NCBI GenBank assembly: GCA_039029315.1
Contig: JBCCGK010000013.1
Location: 62,001 to 126,000, forward strand
Length of the DNA stretch: 64,000 nt
Direction: 5' to 3'
DNA from: JBCCCJ01 sp039029315
GTDB taxonomy: Bacteria; Bacteroidota; Bacteroidia; J057
The notes below the pieces were generated by a model, which saw only the letters and a program-made list of their open reading frames with translations, was not told the origin of the DNA and made no database searches. Below, piece by piece: positions 1-7,748 of this stretch (its first letter is position 1; every line of letters starts with the position of its first letter). Position numbers and translations under genes: made by a program.

Positions 1-763
1 TTGCGAAAGCATTTGTCTCAGGATAGACCGTGTTTTCCTTTTTTAGCTCAGTCCAGGCAGATGGGTCGCATAAGCGCAAGGGAGAATCATAGATGGGAGA
101 AATTCTGGCATGCTGAGCAGTGATTCTCTCATCGACTATCATAGCGACACTGGGAGAGGCTCCATTCTTTGATCCCCCAGAAACGGCTACCTTGCCCTCT
201 TCAAAATACTCTTCTTCGGCATATGCAGCTGTAATGGCGCGCATCATGGTCGCGGGCCAGGCCCAGTATTGAATCGAGTAGTGCGGATTGAGGCTTTCAA
301 TAAATCGCTTGTGCATCTGCTCGCCCAATACTTTTTGGGTGGGAGAAGTCGCGATGTTTTGGACAATGGTATAAACCAGACCCACACCTCCGGCAATCAA
401 TTCTTTTTCGACTGGTTTGAGTTGCGCATCTTTTTCCATCGTCCTGTGGCCATGTCCACCAGTCAGATGAAATCCCTTCGCCCTAGAATCAACGGGAACA
501 ATCATCCGTACCGGGATACGGTAATCCTGTCCCGGCCAGAGTTCTCCAACAGAAATGCTCATGAATTTCTGTCTTGTTGGAACCTCACCTTCCACCCGAT
601 GCCAATCTTCCATAATTTCTACCTTCAGACTGGATGCATCAAGGATTTCAGTCATGTCAAAAAGGGGAGTGCCAGCACCAGATTCATTCTCCTGGGCTTG
701 TGCAAATCCCCAGAAGAGCAAAGCGCCCAATAAAAAACGAATATGTCTATAATAGATCCGCAT
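1..763 (-). CDS. PhoPQ-activated pathogenicity-related family protein (C-terminus cut by window edge)
   Basis: About 254 residues read on the minus strand from ATG at 763-761; the gene continues beyond base 1. A signal peptide (hydrophobic FLLGALLFWGFAQA, then QENES) predicts export. The body resembles the PhoPQ_related alpha/beta-hydrolase-like family: a WPATMMRAITAAYAEE helix, then VAVSGGSKNGASPS, which occupies the place of the family's GASKRGWT nucleophile elbow, then DERITAQHARISPIYDS. The putative nucleophile is the Ser of GGSKNG. Members are secreted esterase- or peptidase-like proteins of poorly known substrate. The start lies 5 bp after the stop of the sulfatase at 769-2382, so the two probably form one transcript. 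Seen: signal peptide and elbow. Inferred: family membership, from pattern only. Confidence 0.68.
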   Translation of the reverse strand, partial: MRIYYRHIRFLLGALLFWGFAQAQENESGAGTPLFDMTEILDASSLKVEIMEDWHRVEGEVPTRQKFMSISVGELWPGQDYRIPVRMIVPVDSRAKGFHLTGGHGHRTMEKDAQLKPVEKELIAGGVGLVYTIVQNIATSPTQKVLGEQMHKRFIESLNPHYSIQYWAWPATMMRAITAAYAEEEYFEEGKVAVSGGSKNGASPSVAMIVDERITAQHARISPIYDSPLRLCDPSAWTELKKENTVYPETNAFA

Positions 764-768
764 ATGAT

Positions 769-2382
769 TTATTCTTTTTCCCCTGACCATACATCGGTTG
801 AGGGATCATAATTAGGATTGGGTTTCATCATTTGCGCGCCAACATCTATGCGCCATTGATCAAGTTTTGCCTTCAGTTCTTGGGCTTTTTCCACTTCAAT
901 TTTTGACAAATCATTCTGCTCTCCGATGTCCTCCTTCAGGTTAAAAAGCTGGATGGTTCCATTTTCAAAATAGTCCAACAATTTGTAATCCCCATCCCGT
1001 ATTCCACCTCCCGGGCAGTGCATGCCATGATTGCTATAATGTGGAAAATGCCAGTAAATAGGGCCACGCTCCATTTCTTCCCCCTTCAATAGAGGAACCA
1101 GACTTTTTCCTTCCTTATCCTGCGTCACTCTGTCGGATTCTCCAATCATCTCCAGAAGAGTCGGATAAAAATCTACACTGATCACAGGTTCATGGCACTC
1201 TATTCCAACTTTTCCCTTTTGGGGCCATTTGATGATCATCGGTTCTCGAATCCCACCTTCATACAGCCACCCTTTTGCGCCTCTCAATGGCAGGTTCGAG
1301 GTGGAATATGCCTCGTCCAATTGTTCTTCTTTCAGCACGCGCCTTGGCGTGCCATTCGCTGCTGACATGCCGCCATTATCTGCAAAGAAGACGATGATGG
1401 TGTTATCGTCCAGTCCCAATTCATTTAGTTTGTTGACAATTCGACCCAGGCTCTGATCGACTGCCTCAACCATGGCAGCAAATTCTACATTGTCCTGCTT
1501 CTGTTTGACCTTCACCAGATCATTGGGATAGGATTTGTAGGTATTGGCATATTCTGGGAGTTCCATGAGCTTATCCAGTTCTGCCCTACTAGGATTCGTC
1601 GGATTGTCGGGATTGCCTTCCAGGATAAAGTCTGGCCCTTCCTGTTCCGGCTGGCTGGCTAATTTCTTTTTGTATTTTTCCACCAGATCCTTCCTGCCTT
1701 CGATGGGATCGTGAACAGCAAAGTGTGCCATATAGAGGAAAAAAGGATTGTCTTTGTTTTCCTCAATGTATTCCACAGCTTTATCTGCCATTCGATCTGT
1801 TAAGTAATCACCCTCTTTGCTATCTTCCAGGCCCTTAAACAGATGTGGATTGTGAAAGCCTCTTTTTCTCCCCGGATTTGTGTGCCAATCGGGAATATGC
1901 AGGTCAAAGCCATGTGCCATTGGGGTAGAGGGATCTTTTCCCAAATGCCATTTGCCCATGATGGCGGTATTGTATCCGACATCTTTCAACACTTCTGCAA
2001 TGGTGGTTTCGCTATACGGCAAATGCTGATAGATCTTGGCATTGCTTAGTTTCTGGAAGGGCGTTTCCCCTCGTCCAGGTAACCAGTCGGTCAAGTTGAT
2101 AGTGGCAGGGTATTTCCCGGTGAGAATGCTTGCTCGAGTAGGAGAGCATACATGGCAGGCAGCATAGGCATTGGTAAAGCGAACCCCATCTTTGGCCAGG
2201 GCGTCAATATTGGGGGTGTCATAAAAACTGCTGCCATAGCATCCCACATCTGCCCAACCGAGATCATCCACCAAAAAGAAAACAATGTTGGGCTTGTCAG
2301 ATTCTTCTACAGCTGTGGGGGTATTGTTTCCGCCGGTTAAAGCCAACAACAGCAAGGAAAAAATTGAAAGGAGTAGTTTCAT
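769..2382 (-). CDS. Type I formylglycine-dependent sulfatase, exported
   Basis: 537 residues, normal length for the S1 sulfatase family, which hydrolyses sulfate esters on sugars. A hydrophobic signal peptide covers about residues 1-18, with no lipobox Cys. The metal-binding start is NIVFFLVDDLGWADVGCYG (residues 32-50). The maturation motif is CSPTR, with C79 predicted to become formylglycine, followed by ASILTGKYP. IMGKWHLGKD and FFADNGG are also typical active-site segments. It is the second gene of a minus-strand run of polysaccharide enzymes: sulfatase, GH13 and this gene, then the PhoPQ-like protein 5 bp downstream. Activity requires an anaerobic or FGE-type maturase elsewhere in the genome. 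The S1 subfamily and the sugar cannot be set by eye; an arylsulfatase A-like enzyme acting on algal or host sulfated glycans is likely. Confidence 0.93.
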   Translation of the reverse strand: MKLLLSIFSLLLLALTGGNNTPTAVEESDKPNIVFFLVDDLGWADVGCYGSSFYDTPNIDALAKDGVRFTNAYAACHVCSPTRASILTGKYPATINLTDWLPGRGETPFQKLSNAKIYQHLPYSETTIAEVLKDVGYNTAIMGKWHLGKDPSTPMAHGFDLHIPDWHTNPGRKRGFHNPHLFKGLEDSKEGDYLTDRMADKAVEYIEENKDNPFFLYMAHFAVHDPIEGRKDLVEKYKKKLASQPEQEGPDFILEGNPDNPTNPSRAELDKLMELPEYANTYKSYPNDLVKVKQKQDNVEFAAMVEAVDQSLGRIVNKLNELGLDDNTIIVFFADNGGMSAANGTPRRVLKEEQLDEAYSTSNLPLRGAKGWLYEGGIREPMIIKWPQKGKVGIECHEPVISVDFYPTLLEMIGESDRVTQDKEGKSLVPLLKGEEMERGPIYWHFPHYSNHGMHCPGGGIRDGDYKLLDYFENGTIQLFNLKEDIGEQNDLSKIEVEKAQELKAKLDQWRIDVGAQMMKPNPNYDPSTDVWSGEKE

Positions 2383-2584
2383 TGTAATAGATATTTAATG
2401 GTGTATGTATTCATTTCGCCTGAAAAAAATAATACATTATTCTCTTGTCAATTGTAACACTCACCCTAAAATGGTCTACCTCAACAGAAGGGAAAAGCTT
2501 TGCTTTTTGATGAAGTGCCAAGACTGATCTTCTCAATTCCTATCGCTAGCTGTCAATTTTCTTTTCAAGATGTCAGTGCATCGC

Positions 2585-4294
2585 TCAATTTGTTATTGTC
2601 AGCGTATCGCTCGGTGCATATCCAATTCGGTGGGCAATTACTTTGACGGATTGCCCGACAGCTACTTCTACCGGATTTTTGTAAATGCGCCATCCTGTCC
2701 AAACCTCTTCATCGACTGGTAATTTGTAGCCTATAGATGCCCCTTCTGTAGCACATGAAATGATCAGTTTTCCCTCTTCTAGCTGTGTATCTGGATTCGT
2801 TGTTTTGGGCCGGATCTTATTTGGCCAGAATTGCTGGATCAGTTCCTCTTCTGGAATCATGCCTTTATCCTCAATATCCTTCATCCAATTATCACATTCT
2901 TGCCTGAGTTCAGTCAATTTATCCGAATAAGCAGGATCATCAGCCAGATTATGCAGTTCATGGGGGTCGTTCTGGGTATCGAATAATTCTTCGATTGGTT
3001 TGCTCTCCCGGAACCATTGCATTTGGTATTCATCCAAAGTTCCCTCATCTCTCATGCGCAATAATTCCTGCATAGTAGCCATCTTTTCCCGATAGTCCAG
3101 AGGAAGATAATAGGGCATTTCGGGCTTGAAGTTCTTCAGATATTTGTATCGATCATCTCGCACCGCTCGGATCATATCATAGACTTCATCAAAGCGGTCG
3201 CCAGCGGCATGAATGTATGTGCGGGTTTGACTACTGCGATATTTCCCTTCGAAAGCAAAGCCTTGCATGTTTGTAAGAGCTTGAATGCCTGCCATGGAGA
3301 GTAGGGTAGGGGCAAAATCAACAAAGCTGATCATGCGATCATCTACTTCGCCCGCCCTCTGCTGATCAGGATATCGGATGATCATCGGTACCTGAAGACC
3401 GGAATCGTACAGCAGCCGTTTTTGTCTGGGCAAGGGTCCTCCATGATCTGTATACCAAACAATGATGGTATTGTCCAATAAGCCATCTTCTTCCAACTGA
3501 TTCAGGACGACACCAAGATGCCTGTCCATTTCCACAATATTGGAATACATGCGCCGAATGTCATTGACAACCAATTCAGTAGTAGGCAAGTAGGGAGGAA
3601 TACTCACTTCCAGATCTTCCGGCACGAACAATGGTTTCTTTACCCCTTGAAATTGTTTCCACCATTGAATCCCTCTTGGCGGAGGGAAGGTGTCCATGTC
3701 ATAGGTCCTGCCAAATGGATTCCACATATTTGACTCATGGGTCACCCCAAAGTTGAATATGGCATAAAATGGCTTTCCTCCAGGTCGGTTTCGCCAGTGG
3801 GCATGAACACTGGATTCATCCCAAGCCATTTTGGATGCAAAAAACTGATAGTCCTCTTTGCTGTTGTTGGTGCAATAATATCCGTGCTCACGCATGATTT
3901 CACTTACCATTCTGACATCCGGGGGCGGAACACATTCATAATTGATGATGCCTTTGGCTTTCGCTGCTGGTTGTTGGAACAGGGTTCGCATATGGTGGGC
4001 ACCAATGCTGGCGGGATACATGCCCGTCGCAATCGCTGCCCTGCTGGGAGAACAAACGCCCGATACCGAATAGACATTTGTATACCGTATGCCTTCGGCG
4101 GCCAAACGGCTTAGATTGGGGGTTTGTACCGTTGAGTCGCCAAATGATGGCAGATAGGGGCCTAGGTCCTCTGCGACTAACCAAAGGATATTGGGGGGTG
4201 AAACTGGCTTGGAAGATTCTGTTTCCTGTTCAATTCTACAGGAATTTCCAGTCAGAAAAAGAATGACAAGCAACATTGTTTGTAAGCTGCTCAT
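2585..4294 (-). CDS. Sulfatase of heparan N-sulfatase (SGSH)-like type with C-terminal beta-sandwich-like tail
   Basis: 569 residues. The N-terminus is a lipoprotein-like signal with Cys at residue 19 (LTGNSC), though the lipobox is imperfect. The sulfatase core starts at NILWLVAEDLGPYLPSFGD. VCSPSRAAIATGMYP carries the formylglycine Cys at residue 81. TDHGGPLPRQKR and the QVPMIIRYP stretch fit the SGSH-like branch (S1_8) rather than the arylsulfatase of the downstream gene. After about residue 510 there is an extra segment (ISCATEGASIGYKL and VKVIAHRIGYAPSDT) that resembles the chitobiase/hexosaminidase C-terminal domain often appended to such sulfatases. The gap to the next sulfatase is 202 bp and holds no other gene that I can see. 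Substrate is uncertain; the SGSH branch includes N-sulfoglucosamine sulfatases but also unassigned members. Confidence 0.92.
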   Translation of the reverse strand: MSSLQTMLLVILFLTGNSCRIEQETESSKPVSPPNILWLVAEDLGPYLPSFGDSTVQTPNLSRLAAEGIRYTNVYSVSGVCSPSRAAIATGMYPASIGAHHMRTLFQQPAAKAKGIINYECVPPPDVRMVSEIMREHGYYCTNNSKEDYQFFASKMAWDESSVHAHWRNRPGGKPFYAIFNFGVTHESNMWNPFGRTYDMDTFPPPRGIQWWKQFQGVKKPLFVPEDLEVSIPPYLPTTELVVNDIRRMYSNIVEMDRHLGVVLNQLEEDGLLDNTIIVWYTDHGGPLPRQKRLLYDSGLQVPMIIRYPDQQRAGEVDDRMISFVDFAPTLLSMAGIQALTNMQGFAFEGKYRSSQTRTYIHAAGDRFDEVYDMIRAVRDDRYKYLKNFKPEMPYYLPLDYREKMATMQELLRMRDEGTLDEYQMQWFRESKPIEELFDTQNDPHELHNLADDPAYSDKLTELRQECDNWMKDIEDKGMIPEEELIQQFWPNKIRPKTTNPDTQLEEGKLIISCATEGASIGYKLPVDEEVWTGWRIYKNPVEVAVGQSVKVIAHRIGYAPSDTLTITN

Positions 4295-4346
4295 TGATAG
4301 CTAGTTGTGTAAAGTTCTGAATAGGAGCACTTCTAGAATCCTTCTT

Positions 4347-4374
4347 GTAGTGATAGATTACAATCTGTCGCTAC
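4347..4374. terminator. Hairpin between GH13 gene and sulfatase
   Basis: GTAGTGATAGATT pairs with AATCTGTCGCTAC (13 positions, two of them G-T wobbles) around a 2-base AC spacer. It lies 4 bp past the stop of the GH13 gene on the minus strand. No clear T-run follows on either strand, so it may be an attenuator or RNA-end stabiliser rather than a classical terminator. Confidence 0.45.
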
Positions 4375-4378
4375 CGAC

Positions 4379-6220
4379 TTATTTCAATTCTATGATCTGA
4401 GCTTGCTTGGGTCCAATGGTCATATGATCCTGTAGCATGACTTCCTTGCCAGATAGCACATCGGTTCCCTTTGAGCCTTTAGGGAGGACCTCAGCAAATG
4501 GCATCAGGTCTACCTTTTGGCTTTCTTCCGTTTTATTCATGACGACCATCAGCCGTTGTTCATCATGGAGTCTGAAGTATGTGTAGACTCCGTTTTGTGG
4601 AATGAAATGCATCAATTTGCCACTATGGGTGGCGACAGCCTTTTTCCGCCAATTCAACAAGTCCTTGACGAATTGTCTCGCCTCTAGTTGATCGTCTGTC
4701 AGGCCCTTGTCCGTGAAGGCATTTACTTTATCGCCTTCCCAGCCTCCGGGATAATCACTTCTGATATTCCCATGGCTATCATCTCCGGTATTAGACATTA
4801 AGATTTCTGTCCCATAATAAAATTGAGGTGTTCCACGCATGGTAGAAAAATAGATCATGGTCATTTTAAATAAGTCTATATCCTCATTTAGTTGGGTGAA
4901 AATCCGACTCATGTCGTGATTGTCTGGGAAAATGACATGCTTGAATGGATCTGCGTACAAAAAATCATTGGACAACATATCGTACAGATTGATCATTCCC
5001 TTGTTCCAGTTCTCTTCTTCTACCAGGGCAGTCTTCAAGGCATTTTGCAAGGGAAAGTCCAGCAGGCCAGGCAGGCAAGAGACATATCCATCAGGATTTA
5101 CTTTTTGCGCTTGCCAATATGCCAGAACCGCAGGATTTAAACTCCACTCTTCTCCGCAGATGTTGAAATTCGGATATTCATTCATGATCGCGCAAGTCCA
5201 GTCACGCATGAACCCTTTGTCGGAATACGGATAGGTATCCATTCTGATCCCGGCCAGTTGGATATATTCAATCCACCAGATCGTATTTTGGATCAGATAA
5301 TCCGAGACAAGCGGATTTCTTTGATTCATATCAGGCATGGTAGGCACGAACCATCCATCCGTAAAGTGATCCCGATCATAATCGGATGCATACGGATCTC
5401 TCAAAGTCGTTCGGCGGTGGTTGGTTCGAAAAAAATTGTCAGGATTATTGACCCAATTTTTGGAAGGGAGGTCTGTCATCCACCAGTGCCCGGAACCACA
5501 GTGATTCATGATCATGTCCATGATGATCTTCACACCATTCTCACTGGCTTTTGCGGATAATTCACGATACTGCTCATTTGATCCAAAGCGGGGATCGATC
5601 TTGTAATAATCAGTGGTGGAATAGCCGTGATAGGAAGCTTGAGGCTGGTTGTTTTCCAGGATAGGATTGAGCCAGATTGCTGTAAACCCAATATCTGCGA
5701 GATAGTCTAAATGTTGAATAATCCCTTGTATATCTCCTCCATGCCGACCCCATTTATCACTTCGGTTGAGCTTGTCGGGCATTCCTTCTACATTATCGTT
5801 AGCGGGGTCACCATTGGCAAATCGATCGGGCGTGATCAGGTACATGACATCGGAATTATCATAGCCTTTGCGGTTGGCTGCATCTGCCACTCTGGATTCC
5901 AAGGGGTATGCTACTGTCTCAACCACTTTGTTGTCTCCATTTTTGAATTGGATGGACACTTTTCCTGGGCTTGCCGTTTCAGTGATGTCAAGATATATGA
6001 ACAAATAATTCTCATTTTCTACAGAAATCGTCCTGTTGATGCTCACGCCTTCATAGTCGATTTCTGGTTTGAGATTCGCAATATGTTCTCCATATACCAT
6101 GATTTGTAGTTCCTGCCATTGCATGCCAATCCACCAGTTTGGGGGTTCGATCCGATCAATGGCAGATTGAGACAAGAGGAAGGATGGGATAAGCAGGATC
6201 GTAAATAGAAAATATTTCAT
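4379..6220 (-). CDS. GH13 alpha-amylase family enzyme, neopullulanase/cyclomaltodextrinase type, exported
   Basis: 613 residues. A signal peptide (about 1-18, FLFTILLIPSFLLSQS) leads into an N-terminal beta-sandwich (about 20-110) and then the GH13 barrel starting at VMYLITPDRFANGDP. The four conserved regions are all present: MDMIMNH (234-240), GIRMDTYPY with nucleophile D328, ICGEEWS with acid/base E357, and FPDNHD ending at D436. A C-terminal beta domain starts around residue 530. The family cleaves or transfers alpha-1,4/1,6-glucosidic bonds, and exported members in Bacteroidota act on starch-like glucans in the periplasm (SusA role). It is transcribed toward the two sulfatases, but its substrate has no obvious sulfate link, so the three may be neighbours rather than one pathway. 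Confidence 0.92.
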   Translation of the reverse strand: MKYFLFTILLIPSFLLSQSAIDRIEPPNWWIGMQWQELQIMVYGEHIANLKPEIDYEGVSINRTISVENENYLFIYLDITETASPGKVSIQFKNGDNKVVETVAYPLESRVADAANRKGYDNSDVMYLITPDRFANGDPANDNVEGMPDKLNRSDKWGRHGGDIQGIIQHLDYLADIGFTAIWLNPILENNQPQASYHGYSTTDYYKIDPRFGSNEQYRELSAKASENGVKIIMDMIMNHCGSGHWWMTDLPSKNWVNNPDNFFRTNHRRTTLRDPYASDYDRDHFTDGWFVPTMPDMNQRNPLVSDYLIQNTIWWIEYIQLAGIRMDTYPYSDKGFMRDWTCAIMNEYPNFNICGEEWSLNPAVLAYWQAQKVNPDGYVSCLPGLLDFPLQNALKTALVEEENWNKGMINLYDMLSNDFLYADPFKHVIFPDNHDMSRIFTQLNEDIDLFKMTMIYFSTMRGTPQFYYGTEILMSNTGDDSHGNIRSDYPGGWEGDKVNAFTDKGLTDDQLEARQFVKDLLNWRKKAVATHSGKLMHFIPQNGVYTYFRLHDEQRLMVVMNKTEESQKVDLMPFAEVLPKGSKGTDVLSGKEVMLQDHMTIGPKQAQIIELK

Positions 6221-6748
6221 TGTTTTGCAGGGATTAGTGAAGAGTGCAAATATGGTGAATATCTGTTATCTTGGATAGTCTTGATAGCTTACCCAATCGA
6301 AATCGGCATATTCTTTTGTAGGCTTGCCATTGCTTGCCAAAAGAATTCTCGAAGAACGGAAATATCGGAGAAAGATTCTCTGCACATCAAGGAAAATCTG
6401 GATGTGCAGAACCTATCTAAATTTCATCCAACTCTTTGAAAAAGACCATAAAATTGTGTTTCTTATTGATGAGATAGGAATTCATTTGTTTCTATCATGC
6501 AACACAGTCAACTATGAAAATTCACCTCCAAAACATCCTTTTCATTCCTTCCATGCATGACCGTTGATCCAAAACGGTTGATTGCGATTCTTGTTTCCCC
6601 ACATTCTGCGAAGCTGCCAATCATGGCATTGGGCTTGCTCGATTTCAATGAAAAATGAAAGGAACAGAAATATGGGGATTCCCCAGAAATCAGACTAGCT
6701 GGTTTGAGGAAAAAGCACAAAAGTAATTACAACCATAAACATCTAAAC
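6221..6748. other. Intergenic region with two perfect hairpins
   Basis: This 528-bp stretch separates the divergent GH13 and lipoprotein genes and holds no convincing gene; the short open frames have no start context or family look. It contains two strong inverted repeats. ATTCTTTTG at 6310-6318 pairs with CAAAAGAAT at 6338-6346, and its loop holds a direct repeat of GCTTGCC. TCTGCACATC at 6379-6388 pairs with GATGTGCAGA at 6401-6410 around a 12-base loop. Both lie in the half nearer the GH13 start. They could be 5' leader structure of the GH13 transcript, a small RNA or a decayed element. I could not fix a promoter consensus. Confidence 0.5.
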
Positions 6749-7288
6749 ATGAAACGACAATTGACAATTTTTCGCCTCATTTTTGCCAGTCTGCTGTGCA
6801 CACCCTTTTTTCTGAGTTGTAACAACAATCAGGTTACTCCAGCTCAAGGCCCCACCTTCTCTGTGGATATTAATGGCACGACCTATACCTCAGAGACGAT
6901 CTTTGCCACGGTAGCTGTGAATACAGTTTCTAGTGGATCGACCACTTATACTTCCAAATTTTTCAATATTATTGCCAGCTTACCTGATGCGCAAACCGTT
7001 ACCCTGACGATGAATTATGATGATTCGACTTCTGTCAACAATTGTCTCCCTACAATCACTTTTCAGTATGACACGAATCTTGGTCCTTTAGCAGGAATGG
7101 GCTATTCGACAGGCACCCAATTATTTGGGTCAATTCTAAGTGCCAATATTCAGGTCAGCGCTTGCAGCATAGGATCTCCAAATACAATCAGCGGTACTTT
7201 TTCAGGAGAAATGGAAGGAGGCCCCAATCTAGTTCCCCATGAACTGACAAATGGCAAGTTTGATAATATCTCTTTCACGGTATTGTGA
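6749..7288 (+). CDS. Small exported lipoprotein of unknown function
   Basis: 179 residues from ATG at 6749. An upstream in-frame ATG at 6704 would add 15 polar residues before the signal peptide, so 6749 is preferred. The signal ends in CTPFFLSC followed by NNNQ, a good lipoprotein Cys. The mature part is rich in Thr, Ser and Asn, starting GPTFSVDINGTTYTS. That opening recalls the small Bacteroidota lipoproteins of the DUF6252 type, which begin with a short beta strand and a 'Tyr-Thr-Ala/Ser' turn. No catalytic motif is visible. It is monocistronic, with a MITE-like element 93 bp downstream. Function unknown; a surface or periplasmic beta-sandwich is the best structural guess. Confidence 0.7.
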   Translation: MKRQLTIFRLIFASLLCTPFFLSCNNNQVTPAQGPTFSVDINGTTYTSETIFATVAVNTVSSGSTTYTSKFFNIIASLPDAQTVTLTMNYDDSTSVNNCLPTITFQYDTNLGPLAGMGYSTGTQLFGSILSANIQVSACSIGSPNTISGTFSGEMEGGPNLVPHELTNGKFDNISFTVL

Positions 7289-7366
7289 TTGCTGAATCTG
7301 TTATGTTAGCCTCCCCCTGTATTCCTGATATTGCAGATTGATCCTTATCCCTGCTGAATATATGGG

Positions 7367-7537
7367 AAGGATGATTCTTAGAGACTGTTTTGGAATCTGT
7401 GCTGAGAATGTTTAGGGTGTGTTTTTTTCACAGACAAAGCTCTTTTTTGTTGTCATAGTGGTGCTATGACAACAAAAAAAGACGGATACAAAAATAAGTA
7501 ACAGATGTTCAAACAGTCTCTTGGAGGGATCATCCTT
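7367..7537. terminator. Probable terminator stem split by the inserted element
   Basis: AAGGATGAT (7367-7375) and ATCATCCTT (7529-7537) are exact inverted repeats lying just outside the MITE-like element at 7381-7520, and the right arm runs into TTTTCTC. Without the insert they would form a 9-bp stem with a T-rich tail about 80 bp after the lipoprotein stop. I read this as a transcription terminator whose loop received the element. Confidence 0.45.
7381..7520. mobile_element. MITE-like inverted-repeat element, copy 1 (140 bp)
   Basis: The element is bounded by GAGACTGTTT and AAACAGTCTC, a perfect 10-bp terminal inverted repeat. Its centre is a perfect 16-bp hairpin: TTTTTTGTTGTCATAG (7443-7458), loop TGGTG, CTATGACAACAAAAAA (7464-7479). 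No coding capacity. A second copy lies at 45079-45239; the first 29 bases are identical and the hairpins covary. Flanks are TTA on the left and TTG on the right, an imperfect 3-bp target duplication. A non-autonomous transposon moved by a transposase elsewhere is the likeliest reading; a REP-like structured repeat is the alternative. Confidence 0.75.
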
Positions 7538-7748
7538 TTCTCTCATATTATTCCAGTCAAGCGATTTTGGGATAGGCACAAGGTGAACTTGGTGATAAAT
7601 TTTGTTATGTTAAGTATTTGTATTTTCTCTCTCTTATTATTCATTCCATTTCGTCCCAGCTAAATCGAATCAAAGATTTTCTGAAGAATGAATTCGTCAA
7701 GATGTCGACTGAACTTGATTCATTCAACATATTTTGCATTCTTTCAGC

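Noticed and set aside
269..733. 154-residue open frame on the plus strand at the window start
   Set aside because: It is antisense to the PhoPQ-related gene, which has a signal peptide and family motifs; the plus-strand frame shows none.
6508..6720. 70-residue minus-strand open frame upstream of the small lipoprotein
   Set aside because: No start context, no composition or motif of a protein; overlaps the likely promoter region.
7443..7479. MITE hairpin as an intrinsic terminator
   Set aside because: The T-run is at the 5' side of the stem and the A-run at the 3' side; no T-tract follows the stem on either strand.
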